Source of the DNA: an uncultured Acidimicrobiales bacterium
GTDB taxonomy: Bacteria > Actinomycetota > Acidimicrobiia > Acidimicrobiales > SHLQ01
Direction of reading: 5' to 3'
NCBI GenBank assembly: GCA_938038815.1
Contig: CALHTF010000104.1
Span: 1 to 33,349 of the forward strand
Length of the DNA: 33,349 nt
Position numbers and translations under genes: made by a program. The notes under the pieces were generated by a model. The model saw only the letters and a program-made list of their open reading frames with translations, was not told where the DNA came from and did not search any database. Below are positions 1-8,689 of the stretch, piece after piece (within the stretch, counting starts at the first letter, position 1; every line of letters starts with the position of its first letter).

Positions 1-137
1 CAGTGCCAGGCTCCAGTGCCAGGCTCCAGTGCCAGGCTCCAGTGCCAGGCTCCAGTGCCAGGCTCCAGTGCCAGGCTCCAGTGCCAGGCTCCAGTGCCAG
101 GCTCCAGTGCCAGGCTCCAGTGCCAGGCTCCAGTGCC
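1..137. repeat. 13-bp tandem repeat array
   Basis: Ten uninterrupted identical copies of the 13-bp unit CAGTGCCAGGCTC (1-130) are followed by a 7-bp partial copy. The array starts at the first base, so its true length is unknown. A 13-bp unit shifts the reading frame in each copy, so the open frames across it are not evidence of a protein. No plausible gene covers it. Confidence 0.97.
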
Positions 138-138
138 G

Positions 139-194
139 GTCAGGTCTTCGGTCCTGACGGACCTACGATCCTTAGCGAGTTGCTCCGCAACTCG
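139..194 (-). terminator. Two small hairpins after the desaturase gene
   Basis: Two inverted repeats lie between the stop of the desaturase gene and the 13-bp repeat. One has arms GTCAGG/CCTGAC at 139-144 and 153-158. The other is a perfect 8-bp stem CGAGTTGC/GCAACTCG at 176-183 and 187-194 with a 3-nt loop. Neither is followed by a clear T-run on the minus strand, so a terminator role for the minus-strand gene is only a suggestion from position. Confidence 0.3.
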
Positions 195-218
195 GAGCTT
201 GCCTGCGCGAGGGACGTT

Positions 219-1091
219 CTAGATCAGGACTTGGGGTATTGCGCCTGCTGCTTGGAGTCGTTCGTCGATCACTTTGCTTAGGGCGGCGATGCGATGGCTT
301 GGGACCTGCGGGTACAGGTGATGCTCGAGGTGGTAGGTCATGCCGAGGGTGAGCCGAGGGATCACGATGCCCCGAATGGTGCGGGCCGAGTTGAGGGCGC
401 CTTCGTCTTCGCTGCCGTGGAGCCAGGTAACCGACACGAACGGGAAGACCCAGCTAAAGAGTACGACGGTGAGTACCCAAAATCCGAAGACAGGAACCTG
501 CCGGCCGATCACCAGAGCAGCGGTGATCGCCGCGAGGCTAAGTACCGCCTCAACGGCGATCCAGCGGCGCAGTCCGGGGCGGTTCTTCCAGGCCCAGCAG
601 GCGAGGAAGTGGCGATACATCGGCCCCTCCACCAGCGCCCGGATCGGACCGAACTGTTCGAGGTAGGCCTCCGGGTCGTTCTCGGGAGTACCTGCTCGGT
701 GATGCTGTTGGTGGGTAACCCGCAACACGTGGCCGGCTTCGCCCACCAGGCCGGCGGCCGCCATCAAGGCAAGGTCGTTCGCCCGACGTCCAAGGCCCAG
801 GTTGCGATGCATCAGGTCGTGCACGCACACGATGGCGGTTGCGTAGGCGACCACGGTGCACACGAGCGCCGGAATCCACCAGCCGATCGACGCGAACATC
901 ACATACAGAGCCAAGGCAGCGAACGGGCGGCCGAGGGTGATGCAGCGACGCACCGCGTTGGTGGAGACGAAGTCGTCGTCGAGTTCGCTCAGGCGAGGCA
1001 GCCCGACCTTGGCGGGGCGGGTGAGCGGCGACGGCGTGGTGTCGACGGGGGTTTCGATTCGGTCGACGGGGTGGGTGAACAATTTGAGCAT
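219..1091 (-). CDS. Membrane fatty-acid desaturase family protein
   Basis: This 290-residue protein has the three histidine clusters of membrane di-iron desaturases/hydroxylases: HDLMH (91-95), HQQHH (127-131) and HLEHH (254-258). Hydrophobic segments at about 56-90 and 183-222 would place the di-iron site at the cytoplasmic face. The family introduces double bonds or hydroxyls into acyl chains or related lipids; the substrate cannot be read here. The open frame extends upstream to 1223, but that extension crosses the ahcY terminator hairpin. The ATG at 1091 also fits a leaderless promoter (-10 at 1098-1103), so I chose it. Two matched palindromes overlap promoter and start, which suggests repression by a dimeric regulator, possibly TetR-like. 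The gene follows ahcY on the same strand but appears to be a separate transcription unit. Confidence 0.88.
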   Translation of the reverse strand: MLKLFTHPVDRIETPVDTTPSPLTRPAKVGLPRLSELDDDFVSTNAVRRCITLGRPFAALALYVMFASIGWWIPALVCTVVAYATAIVCVHDLMHRNLGLGRRANDLALMAAAGLVGEAGHVLRVTHQQHHRAGTPENDPEAYLEQFGPIRALVEGPMYRHFLACWAWKNRPGLRRWIAVEAVLSLAAITAALVIGRQVPVFGFWVLTVVLFSWVFPFVSVTWLHGSEDEGALNSARTIRGIVIPRLTLGMTYHLEHHLYPQVPSHRIAALSKVIDERLQAAGAIPQVLI

Positions 1092-1127
1092 GTGCTCAAT
1101 ATGTTTGAGCGACTGCTTAAATGTCAA
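1084..1127 (-). promoter_or_regulatory. Desaturase promoter with two tandem palindromic operators
   Basis: Reading the minus strand, TTGACA (1127-1122), an 18-bp spacer and CATATT (1103-1098) are followed by 6 nt and then the ATG at 1091, which suggests a leaderless transcript. Two palindromes share the design TTGAGC-N4-GCTCAA: a perfect one at 1084-1099 and one with a single change (GCTTAA) at 1105-1120. Their centres are 21 bp apart, about two helical turns, so dimers would sit on the same DNA face. They cover the spacer, the -10 and the start codon. The regulator is not in the window. Confidence 0.65.
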
Positions 1128-1157
1128 CAAGAATGTCGCGAAATAGGCCAAAAGGCC

Positions 1158-1190
1158 CACAGCCCCGCTCCCAACGGGAGCGGGGCTGTG
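1158..1190 (-). terminator. Terminator hairpin downstream of ahcY
   Basis: A perfect 15-bp stem (1158-1172 with 1176-1190) closes on a 3-nt loop. On the minus strand it is followed by GGCC and four Ts. It lies 47 bp past the ahcY stop and upstream of the desaturase promoter, which isolates the two genes. Confidence 0.85.
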
Positions 1191-1236
1191 ATCTGACACA
1201 CAGAAAATTTCAAACGGGGTCAAGCCCCGCCACTAC

Positions 1237-2673
1237 CTAGTAACGGTAGTGATCTGGCTTGTACGGGCCTTCGACCGGAATACCGAGGTAGTCGGCTTGG
1301 TCTTGGCTGAGCTCGGTGAGGCGAACACCCAACGCATCAAGGTGCAGGCGGGCAACCTTCTCGTCGAGGGTCTTCGGCAGAACAACGACCTCTTTGCCAT
1401 AGGACTCTGCATTGGCGTGCAGTTCCATCTGAGCCAGCACCTGGTTGGTGAAGCTGGCGCTCATGACGAAGCTGGGGTGACCGGTTGCGTTACCGAGGTT
1501 GAGCAAACGACCTTCGGACAACACGATGACCGAGTGGCCGTCGGGGAAGACGTACTCGTCGACCTGGGGCTTGATGTTGACGTGCTGGACGTCGCTCATC
1601 TTCTTCAGGCCAGCCATGTCGATTTCGTTATCGAAGTGGCCGATGTTTCCGACGATCGCCTGGTGCTTCATCTTCGCCATGTGATCGGCGAGGATGATGT
1701 CCTTGTTGCCGGTCGAGGTAATGAAGATATCGGCGGTGTCGACAACGTCTTCAAGGCGCACAACCTGGTAACCCTGCATCGCAGCCTGAAGGGCGTTGAT
1801 CGGGTCGACCTCGGTTACAACAACGCGAGCACCCTGGCCACGCAACGAGTCGGCGCAACCCTTACCAACGTCACCGAAGCCAAGAACACAAGCGGTCTTT
1901 CCGCCGATCATGACGTCGGTTGCTCGGTTGATGCCATCGATGAGGCTGTGGCGGGTTCCGTAGAAGTTGTCGAACTTCGACTTGGTTACGGCGTCGTTGA
2001 CATTGATCGCCGGGAACAGAAGTTCGCCCGAGTCGCGCATCTGGTAGAGGCGGTGAACACCGGTGGTGGTTTCTTCGGAAACGCCACGGATCTGCGGAGC
2101 GATGCGGTGCCAGGTTTCGGGATCTTCGGCGTAGATCTCTTTGAGACGAGCCAAGAAGAAGTGCATTTCCTCGGGGTCGTCGTCGGTCGGGTCGGGAACG
2201 CCGCCGGCCTTTTCGTACTCGAGGCCCTTGTGGACCATCATCGTGGCGTCGCCACCATCGTCGAGGATCAGGTTCGGGCCTTCACCGTTGGGCCAAAGAA
2301 GGATCTGGCTGGTCGCCCACCAGTACTCTTCGAGGGTTTCACCCTTCCAGGCGAACACCGGAACACCCTTGGGGTTCTCGACGGTACCTTCGGGGCCAAC
2401 CGCAACGGCGGCGGCTGCGTGGTCCTGGGTGGAGAAGATATTGCACGATGCCCAGCGGACCTCGGCGCCGAGGGCGGTGAGGGTCTCGATAAGAACACCG
2501 GTCTGGATCGTCATGTGGAGCGATCCGGCGATCTTTGCGCCCTTGAGAGGCTGCTCGTCACCGAACTCGCCGCGGAGAGCCATGAGTCCTGGCATCTCGT
2601 GTTCGGCCAAGGAGGTTTCCTTGCGGCCAAAGCCGTTGAGATCGATATCCGCGACCTTGAAGTCGTTACTCAT
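1237..2673 (-). CDS. ahcY: Adenosylhomocysteinase (S-adenosylhomocysteine hydrolase)
   Basis: This 478-residue cytosolic enzyme reversibly hydrolyses S-adenosylhomocysteine to adenosine and homocysteine, clearing the by-product of methyltransferases. The NAD-binding Rossmann motif GFGDVG is at 265-270. The catalytic-domain signature LDDGGD is at 137-142, [11 protein letters not shown] at about 202-212, and [16 protein letters not shown] at about 224-239. The C-terminus ends in KPDHYRY, the family's usual tail, which completes the neighbouring subunit's NAD site. The length matches the longer bacterial form carrying an insertion near residues 150-190. It is the last gene of the manB / Trm112-like / ahcY series, but a 227-bp gap upstream suggests its own promoter. 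A hairpin terminator follows at 1158-1190. Confidence 0.98.
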   Translation of the reverse strand: MSNDFKVADIDLNGFGRKETSLAEHEMPGLMALRGEFGDEQPLKGAKIAGSLHMTIQTGVLIETLTALGAEVRWASCNIFSTQDHAAAAVAVGPEGTVENPKGVPVFAWKGETLEEYWWATSQILLWPNGEGPNLILDDGGDATMMVHKGLEYEKAGGVPDPTDDDPEEMHFFLARLKEIYAEDPETWHRIAPQIRGVSEETTTGVHRLYQMRDSGELLFPAINVNDAVTKSKFDNFYGTRHSLIDGINRATDVMIGGKTACVLGFGDVGKGCADSLRGQGARVVVTEVDPINALQAAMQGYQVVRLEDVVDTADIFITSTGNKDIILADHMAKMKHQAIVGNIGHFDNEIDMAGLKKMSDVQHVNIKPQVDEYVFPDGHSVIVLSEGRLLNLGNATGHPSFVMSASFTNQVLAQMELHANAESYGKEVVVLPKTLDEKVARLHLDALGVRLTELSQDQADYLGIPVEGPYKPDHYRY

Positions 2674-2900
2674 TTATTGGTACCTGTTGCGCTTTCTGAC
2701 TTGGGCGCTCCCCGGCCGCAAAGAGTCGGCGGGACGCGCAAAATGAAGGGAAGTGAAACCAGGGCTGGGGTCAACTGACACCATACGCAACAGCCCAACT
2801 ACGAAGTGTAGAGCACAATTACGAGTTCCACCCTGTCCGAATCGGCAGAGAACTCGTGGTCGTGAGTCTTTTGGCCTACTTGTTGCCTAGGCCCGCAGGA

Positions 2901-3137
2901 CTAGGCCTCAAAGGTCAGTGAGATGCCGTCGGCCGCCGCTTTTTCGGTGAGGCGAGTGGCCTCGGCGTCGTCGACGGTTTCGGCTTCGTCGATCAACATG
3001 ACCGGAATGCCGTCTTTGATCGTGTACCGGCGCTTGAGACGCGGGTTAAACAGCGAGTCTTCGTCCTCGAAGTAATACAGCGGGCCCTTATCTTCGGGGC
3101 AAGCAAGGATTTCGAGAAGGCGACTATCGAGCGACAT
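2901..3137 (-). CDS. Trm112-like / UPF0434 family small protein
   Basis: This 78-residue protein begins with LLEILACPEDKGPL and has a central DGIPVMLIDEAE stretch. Both are hallmarks of the Trm112p-like (YcaR/UPF0434) family. Classical members bind zinc through cysteine pairs; only one cysteine (C13) is visible here, so metal binding is doubtful. In eukaryotes and archaea Trm112 activates methyltransferases, but the bacterial role is unsettled. The gene starts 9 bp after the manB stop and is probably co-transcribed with it. Its position between manB and ahcY is a recurring actinobacterial arrangement. A short inverted repeat GCCTAG/CTAGGC (2885-2890, 2901-2906) overlaps its stop codon. Confidence 0.85.
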   Translation of the reverse strand: MSLDSRLLEILACPEDKGPLYYFEDEDSLFNPRLKRRYTIKDGIPVMLIDEAETVDDAEATRLTEKAAADGISLTFEA

Positions 3138-3146
3138 TCCGAGAGT

Positions 3147-4487
3147 TTAGAACAACGCCTTGACTTCGGCGACCTTGGCGGCGACCTCTTCGTCGGTCGC
3201 TGCTTCGAGGTTGAGACGCAGCAGCGGTTCGGTGTTGGAGGCTCGCAGGTTGAACCACCAGTCGCCGAAATCGACGGTGAGGCCGTCGAGACGGTCTTGG
3301 TCGGCGTCGGGGTAGGCGGCCGAAACCTTCTCGATGGTGGCCTGGGCATCGTCGACCTTGGTGTTGATCTCGCCCGATGCCGAGTAGCGGTCGAGTGGTG
3401 CGAGCAGTTCGCTCAGCTTCTTGCCGGTATCGGCCATCGCTTCGAGGATGAACATCGACGCAATGAGACCCGAGTCCGCACGCCAGTTGTCGGCGAAGTA
3501 GTAGTGGCCCGAGTGTTCGCCAGCGAACGCTGCGCCGCTGGTTGCCATGTCGGCCTTGATGTAGCTGTGGCCGACCTGGGTGCGTTGGGCGGTGCCGCCG
3601 CCTTCGGCGATGACTTCCGGAACCGACTTCGAGCAGATCAGGTTGTACAAAATCGTGCTGCCGGGCTTCTTTTCGAGGATGCGCTGAGCGACCAACGCAG
3701 TGGTGAGCGATCCGCTGATCGGCCGGCCGGTCTCGTCGACCAGAAATACCCGGTCGGCGTCGCCATCGAACGCCAGGCCAACATCGGCACCTACCTCGAG
3801 CACTCGGGCGATGAGGTCGGCCTGGTTCTCGGGTTGGATGGGGTTGGCCTCGTGGTTCGGGAACGTTCCGTCGAGTTCTTCGTACATGATCTCCATGTCG
3901 ACATCGATCTTGGAGAACACGGCGGGGGCCACCAGACCACCCATGCCGTTGGCGGTGTCGGCGACGATCTTAAGGCCGGTCAGCTTCGAGGTGTCGACGA
4001 AGGACCGAACGTGGTCGGCGAAGGCGTCGAGGAGTTCGATTTCGGTCTTGGTGCCTTTGGCTTCAACCTCGGGAAGTCCGTTGACGGCCATCTCTTTGAT
4101 TTCGGCGAGGCCGGTGTCGGCGCCGATCGGAGCGGCGTTGGCCTTGCTCATCTTGATGCCGTTGTATTCGGCCGGGTTGTGCGAAGCGGTGAACACGGCG
4201 CCGGGGATACCGAGGTGGCCGCTGGCGAAGTACATCATGTCGGTGCTGGCGAGCCCCATCATGACCACGTCGAGGCCTTGGCCCATAACCCCTTCGGCGA
4301 ACGCTTCGGAGAACTCTTCACCGGTTGGGCGCATGTCGCGTGCGACCACAACCTGGGTGCTTCCCTCGTTGTCGGCGAGGAACCGGCCGTAGCCGGCGCC
4401 GATTGCTCGAGCGCCAGCAGCATCGATCTGTTCGGGCACAAGACCCCGGATGTCGTAGGCCTTGAAGATTGCGTCGAAGTCGGTCAT
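3147..4487 (-). CDS. manB: Phosphomannomutase / phosphoglucomutase
   Basis: This 446-residue cytosolic enzyme interconverts hexose-6-phosphate and hexose-1-phosphate, feeding mannose-1-P to GDP-mannose. Four motifs of the alpha-D-phosphohexomutase family are present in order. They are the phosphoserine loop TASHNP with S102, the metal-binding DGDADR (241-246), the sugar-binding EHSGH (324-328) and the phosphate-binding SNTEP (417-421). The start is an ATG preceded by AGGA and by TAGGAT (4500-4495), 7 nt upstream, which could equally be a -10 of a near-leaderless promoter. The gene lies 30 bp downstream of a glycosyltransferase and immediately upstream of the Trm112-like gene. It would be the first step towards the GDP-sugars made by gmd and the Rmd-like gene at 27-29 kb. 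Mannose versus glucose preference cannot be decided from sequence alone. Confidence 0.95.
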   Translation of the reverse strand: MTDFDAIFKAYDIRGLVPEQIDAAGARAIGAGYGRFLADNEGSTQVVVARDMRPTGEEFSEAFAEGVMGQGLDVVMMGLASTDMMYFASGHLGIPGAVFTASHNPAEYNGIKMSKANAAPIGADTGLAEIKEMAVNGLPEVEAKGTKTEIELLDAFADHVRSFVDTSKLTGLKIVADTANGMGGLVAPAVFSKIDVDMEIMYEELDGTFPNHEANPIQPENQADLIARVLEVGADVGLAFDGDADRVFLVDETGRPISGSLTTALVAQRILEKKPGSTILYNLICSKSVPEVIAEGGGTAQRTQVGHSYIKADMATSGAAFAGEHSGHYYFADNWRADSGLIASMFILEAMADTGKKLSELLAPLDRYSASGEINTKVDDAQATIEKVSAAYPDADQDRLDGLTVDFGDWWFNLRASNTEPLLRLNLEAATDEEVAAKVAEVKALF

Positions 4488-4517
4488 GAAAAGAATCCTA
4501 TTGGTGTTCGGGGCGAC

Positions 4518-5792
4518 CTAATACCTGTCGGCAGCAGATCCCTGGTGTTCAGTTCCCGGTGGGGGCAGGTCGATGGTCGACGGATCGGCGTCGTACACGC
4601 CCCGTGCGGCGAAGCGTCGAATGCGAAACAGGTCGGCGACGAGGCGACGGGTGTCGGCGACCAACTTCACGGTCGAACGGTCGGAGTTGACCACGGTCAC
4701 GGGCACCTCGTGCAGGCTCAACCGGTAGCGCTCGACGAGGTGAAACAGTTCGACATCGAAGGCGAACCCCTCGATCTTGCCGAGGCGAAACAGCAGGCGG
4801 GCGACATCGGCTCGAAACGCTTTGACGCCGCATTGGGTGTCGCGGTACTGGCCGAGGAGCAGCGCATGGGTGGCGAAGTTCACCAGTCGCCCGCCGATTT
4901 CGCGGAGCCGACCGGCCTGCACCAGCGTGGTTGTCGAGACGTGTTTACGGTTGCCCACCACTACGTCCCAGCCGCCTTCCACCTCGGCCACCAGGTCGTT
5001 GAGCAGCGCTGGGCGATAGGCAAGGTCGGCGTCGAGAAAGGCAATGGTGCGGCCCGATGCTTCGGCGACCCCGGCGCGCACTGCGCCCCCTTTGCCCTTG
5101 TTCTCTGGCAAGCGAACGACCACCGCACCTGCCCGCTCGGCGATGTTGGCGGTCTCGTCGCCCGATCCGTCGTCGACGACCACAATCTCCGCACCTGGCA
5201 GTTCGTCGGCAATCGTTTCGATCGTGGCGGCGATGCGGTCGGCTTCGCGGTAGGCCGGCACAACCACCGACAACCAGATGTCGGTGCCGGGCTTGCCTTC
5301 GCTTGTCGGACGGTTCGACGGCGAGTTCTGCTCGGCCCGCACAACCCGAAAGAGCACGGTGCGATACGCGGTGGCGCGCACAACGGCCGCGACGGCTAGT
5401 GCGCCAAGTTTGGCGGTGAGAAGGTGCCCGACACTGGGCGCCGCTTCACCGTTGTCGATCAGGACCAAGATGATGAGGTCGGCCATGCCGGCCACGATCG
5501 CCACACCCACGAAGAGGCCTGGGTTGTGCATCCAACGCACGAAGGGATCGCGTCGAAGCCACATCAACCGATGCAGGCCGTACGACACCAGCGACGCGGC
5601 GACCAGAGTCAAAACGCCGGCCGCGATTACCGACCAGGTGTCGGGCGCGATCGACCGCAGGGCAACATACAGACCAATGTCGACCCCGGTTGCGATAATC
5701 CCGCCGGCGACGAACCACCGCAACCGTGGCCCGAGCGAATTAGGCATCGGGGGGATCGACGACCGATCGATGGGTTCCGGCCTCGCCGTCAC
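4518..5792 (-). CDS. GtrA-like membrane domain fused to GT2 glycosyltransferase
   Basis: The 424-residue product has two modules. Residues 25-148 hold four hydrophobic helices typical of GtrA-like proteins, which are thought to help move polyprenyl-linked sugars. Residues 172-400 form a family-2 glycosyltransferase of the dolichol-phosphate-mannose-synthase type, with VVDDGSGDET (205-214), the NKGKGGAVRAG loop (231-241), the metal-binding DADL (254-257) and DTQCGVKAF (318-326). The family transfers a sugar from a nucleotide donor to polyprenyl phosphate at the inner membrane face; GDP-mannose is a plausible donor given manB next door. The GTG start at 5792 overlaps the upstream gene by 53 bp. 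An ATG at 5747 (residue 16) would overlap by only 8 bp, still precedes the first helix, and may be the true start. Confidence 0.88.
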   Translation of the reverse strand: MTARPEPIDRSSIPPMPNSLGPRLRWFVAGGIIATGVDIGLYVALRSIAPDTWSVIAAGVLTLVAASLVSYGLHRLMWLRRDPFVRWMHNPGLFVGVAIVAGMADLIILVLIDNGEAAPSVGHLLTAKLGALAVAAVVRATAYRTVLFRVVRAEQNSPSNRPTSEGKPGTDIWLSVVVPAYREADRIAATIETIADELPGAEIVVVDDGSGDETANIAERAGAVVVRLPENKGKGGAVRAGVAEASGRTIAFLDADLAYRPALLNDLVAEVEGGWDVVVGNRKHVSTTTLVQAGRLREIGGRLVNFATHALLLGQYRDTQCGVKAFRADVARLLFRLGKIEGFAFDVELFHLVERYRLSLHEVPVTVVNSDRSTVKLVADTRRLVADLFRIRRFAARGVYDADPSTIDLPPPGTEHQGSAADRY

Positions 5793-8649
5793 GGAATCCG
5801 TCTTCGTAGCCGTCGTCGTAGCCCGCGTCGTAGCTGCTATCGACGCTGGTCGCCGAGTCGGTCAGCTCTATCGAGTCGGAGGAATGATCGAGGTCGTCCG
5901 GGTCGGCCATGTCGACCCCGGCGTCTGACCGACTATCGATCAACGCAGTGCCCCCAACCGCGGCACCGACCGCCGCGCCGGCCATGGCCGGCTCACCCGA
6001 CATCCAGCGACCCACCGGGTCAAAGATGGCGGCGTTGGTTCGTTTGTCTTCGCGGGTCAACAAGATCAGCCCGGCGATGCCGCCGAGGGTCACCAGCCAA
6101 CTGAAGTACTCGACCCAGGTGTGCCCGTAGCTCAACGTGACCTCGGTACTGGTGGGCACGACCACCATCAGGTTGGGAGCAACCCGGTATGGACCCGTGG
6201 CGCCATCGGCCTTCCAGTTGGGGAAGTACGAGGTTTTCACCAAAACCGGCTGGCCGATCTGGTCGACGTTGAACGAGATCTTGCTGGTATCGGTGGCGAT
6301 GTTCGAAACCGTGGTCGGGACCGCATCGATTCGCTGCGGAGCGGTGACCGGCACTACCCCACCCCACCGTTCGGGTGGAGCGGTTTCGCCCTCGGCCAGC
6401 GGCGGTTCGGAGATCTCGATGAGCTCGAGGCGCTCCCAGTCCGCGGGGCCGTCTTTGGCCAAGAACACATCTTGGGACTCGGGGTTTTCGAAGAACTCGA
6501 CTCCCATGTCGAGCCACTCATCTTGTTTGTGATCGACGTTGGTGACCACAGCGGGCTGGTACGCGAGCGGTGTGACGAGCTCGGAGTCCGCGACCAAGAA
6601 CGCAACCCACGGCCCGCTCGTCGCGACCTCGGTCAGCTCGGCGTTGCCCCGGGCCGCCGACACGGCAAGATCACTGAAGGCCAGGTAGTACTTCACGCCG
6701 AACATCTGCATGTGGTCGATGCCCGACTCGAGGTCGAAGTCTCGATACGGCAGGTCGCGTTGGGCTCGTGAATGTTTTTCGCCGAGCTCGGACTGCATAA
6801 GGAAATGGAACGGCACACTGCCTGACGACTCGAAGTAGAGGCCCTCCATCGAGCCAATGCAGCCGTCGGTGAAGTGGGGCAACAGCATCGGCGCCATGGT
6901 GGTTCCGTACCGGTTGAGGTCGCCCGAGAATTCCCACAGGGTTCGGCCACAGCCGGTTTGGGTGCCCACGTCGCCCATGTCGACCATCAGCTGGCGGAAC
7001 TCGTCCCAGCCCCCGCCCGAGGCGTCGCCTTGTCGAGCTTGGTATCCGCTGAAGTTCCAGGTAGACCAGCCGGGAACGTAGGACGTATCGGTGGTCTGTA
7101 ACGGGCCCCAGGTGTACACGCCGTTGCCGTCGCGTCCGCCGCCTGGTAGTGCCTGCAGCGGCAAACCCATCGCGACGAAGACGCCGAGGAACGCCAACAG
7201 CGCACCGGAGGAAACAAAGGCGCGGCTCATCGCCGTTTCGCCGCCGCCCGAGACCCGCGACCGGGCAAGCCCCTTGCCGATTTCGCGCAACAGCAGGGCT
7301 ACCCCGATGGCGCCCAGCAGGTACACGCTGAGGTAGTAGAACGGCAGCAACCGGGCGTTCCACAGGCGCCCTTGTGGCATGAACCGGAACATCATCGCTG
7401 CGGCAAACGCCACGATGGAAAAGACCACGCCGAGTCGCGTGCGGGTCAGCAGCGACAGGATCAACCCGACCACGCCGAACAAGAACACCAGCTGGAACGG
7501 TGGGCTGTTGCGCAGCACGTCGGCCGGGTTGAGGTTGTCGCGGCTAAAGAGATAGTTGGTGTAGGTCGTGAGCTTTTCCCAGCCCATGTCGTTGAGAAAC
7601 TCACGGCGCAAAAGGAAGGGCAAGAGCCAAAAGGCCGACAGGGCGGCGCCGCTCAGACCAATACCTACCGAGTTGATGGTCTGGCGGGTTCCGATCCGGG
7701 TGAGATAGATCACCACGGCCACGCCGATGGCAAAGACCGCCGGAATCAGGTGCAACAGAACGGTGACGGCGAACATGACCGCCGCCCAGCCTCGGTTGCG
7801 TCCGGTGTCGACCGCCCGCCAGAACAACCCGATGAACACCATCGATGCGCTGAGCGACATCGAGAACGCAAACTCGCCAGCCATCGTCGACGCGGCGTTT
7901 CCGCCATAGATGTTGAACGACCGGTCGAAGATGAACGGCAGGGTCGCTACGGCGAGCAGCGGCGGAATGGGGAACGGAGCGTTGGCGAGTCGGCCCATGG
8001 CCCACGCCGAGATCGGCATGGTGACCAAGCCGCTCACCGCCACGACCTTGAACGCCACGCCGTACGGAATGCCGATAGCCAAGATGGCAAGCAGCGCAAC
8101 CACCACCGCAGCGAAGTGAGCCCGTTTGCCTTCGAGCAGGCCTCGCCGGTCGGCCACACCAACAATGCCGGCGAGCACGATCAAGAACCCGGCGGCGACG
8201 AACGGCGGCAGACCCACGTTGAGCGCCACGATCATCAGCGACGGCAGCACCATATAGAAGTGGTAGGCGGGGAATCCGGCGTACCAATCCGGGGTCCACC
8301 CCGAAAGCCGGAAATTCGGAAGTAACTCGTCGCGCAAGAACGCTGGCCCCCACACGTGGGCGCCCATGTCGCCGCCGGTCGGCAGGGTGTCGCGGATCAG
8401 CAGCTGCGGGTGCATCTCGACCAGCACAAAGATCGACGATGCGGCGACCACGATCAGCGAAACGATGTTCTCGAGCGTGAGCGAGAACGGCAGCGCCGCT
8501 GCTGGTTTAGATTCGCTCAACTCTTCTGACGCCGCCGGTTCGACCGGCGAGTCGTCGTCGAGGTCGACAATCGATTCGGAGACACCTGCACCGGCGGACT
8601 CGCCGTGCGGTTCAAAAGAGGGACTAGACGACGAGGTCAAAGACGACAT
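5740..8649 (-). CDS. Large GT-C-like multi-pass membrane protein
   Basis: This 969-residue protein starts with a disordered acidic cytosolic segment (1-50) and a first membrane helix at about 59-79. Next comes a loop with an acidic residue in GGDMGAH (D94), reminiscent of the catalytic loop of GT-C glycosyltransferases. About ten further hydrophobic segments run to roughly residue 500, followed by a large extracytoplasmic region of about 350 residues and a last helix near 850. The tail is strongly acidic. The organisation resembles the '6-pyruvoyl-tetrahydropterin synthase-related' membrane proteins and other uncharacterised lipid-linked-sugar transferases. It overlaps the downstream GtrA-GT2 gene, so the two are probably translationally coupled: one may charge a polyprenyl carrier and the other use it outside. 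That role is inference; no acceptor is evident. Confidence 0.7.
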   Translation of the reverse strand: MSSLTSSSSPSFEPHGESAGAGVSESIVDLDDDSPVEPAASEELSESKPAAALPFSLTLENIVSLIVVAASSIFVLVEMHPQLLIRDTLPTGGDMGAHVWGPAFLRDELLPNFRLSGWTPDWYAGFPAYHFYMVLPSLMIVALNVGLPPFVAAGFLIVLAGIVGVADRRGLLEGKRAHFAAVVVALLAILAIGIPYGVAFKVVAVSGLVTMPISAWAMGRLANAPFPIPPLLAVATLPFIFDRSFNIYGGNAASTMAGEFAFSMSLSASMVFIGLFWRAVDTGRNRGWAAVMFAVTVLLHLIPAVFAIGVAVVIYLTRIGTRQTINSVGIGLSGAALSAFWLLPFLLRREFLNDMGWEKLTTYTNYLFSRDNLNPADVLRNSPPFQLVFLFGVVGLILSLLTRTRLGVVFSIVAFAAAMMFRFMPQGRLWNARLLPFYYLSVYLLGAIGVALLLREIGKGLARSRVSGGGETAMSRAFVSSGALLAFLGVFVAMGLPLQALPGGGRDGNGVYTWGPLQTTDTSYVPGWSTWNFSGYQARQGDASGGGWDEFRQLMVDMGDVGTQTGCGRTLWEFSGDLNRYGTTMAPMLLPHFTDGCIGSMEGLYFESSGSVPFHFLMQSELGEKHSRAQRDLPYRDFDLESGIDHMQMFGVKYYLAFSDLAVSAARGNAELTEVATSGPWVAFLVADSELVTPLAYQPAVVTNVDHKQDEWLDMGVEFFENPESQDVFLAKDGPADWERLELIEISEPPLAEGETAPPERWGGVVPVTAPQRIDAVPTTVSNIATDTSKISFNVDQIGQPVLVKTSYFPNWKADGATGPYRVAPNLMVVVPTSTEVTLSYGHTWVEYFSWLVTLGGIAGLILLTREDKRTNAAIFDPVGRWMSGEPAMAGAAVGAAVGGTALIDSRSDAGVDMADPDDLDHSSDSIELTDSATSVDSSYDAGYDDGYEDGFRDGEAGTHRSVVDPPDA

Positions 8650-8689
8650 GACAGCGCCCAGCGTATCGACTAGCGCACGGGCTAAGCGG

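Noticed and set aside
3-281. Open frames through the 13-bp repeat that encode GSSARLQCQAPVP-type repeats
   Set aside because: The 13-bp unit cycles through all three frames and gives repeat peptides in each. There is no start signal, and the frames run antisense into the desaturase gene.
1092-1223. Upstream extension of the desaturase protein by 44 residues
   Set aside because: It would be encoded by the ahcY terminator hairpin and the promoter/operator region, and has no family resemblance.
2674-2900. SAH or SAM riboswitch upstream of ahcY
   Set aside because: A GGGGAGCGC and a later GCGC can pair near the start codon, but the rest of the known aptamer consensus is not recognisable by eye. 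A covariance-model search would decide.
3297-5399. Plus-strand open frame of 700 codons over manB and the glycosyltransferase
   Set aside because: It is a mirror of real minus-strand genes with strong motifs; such long antisense frames are common at high GC.
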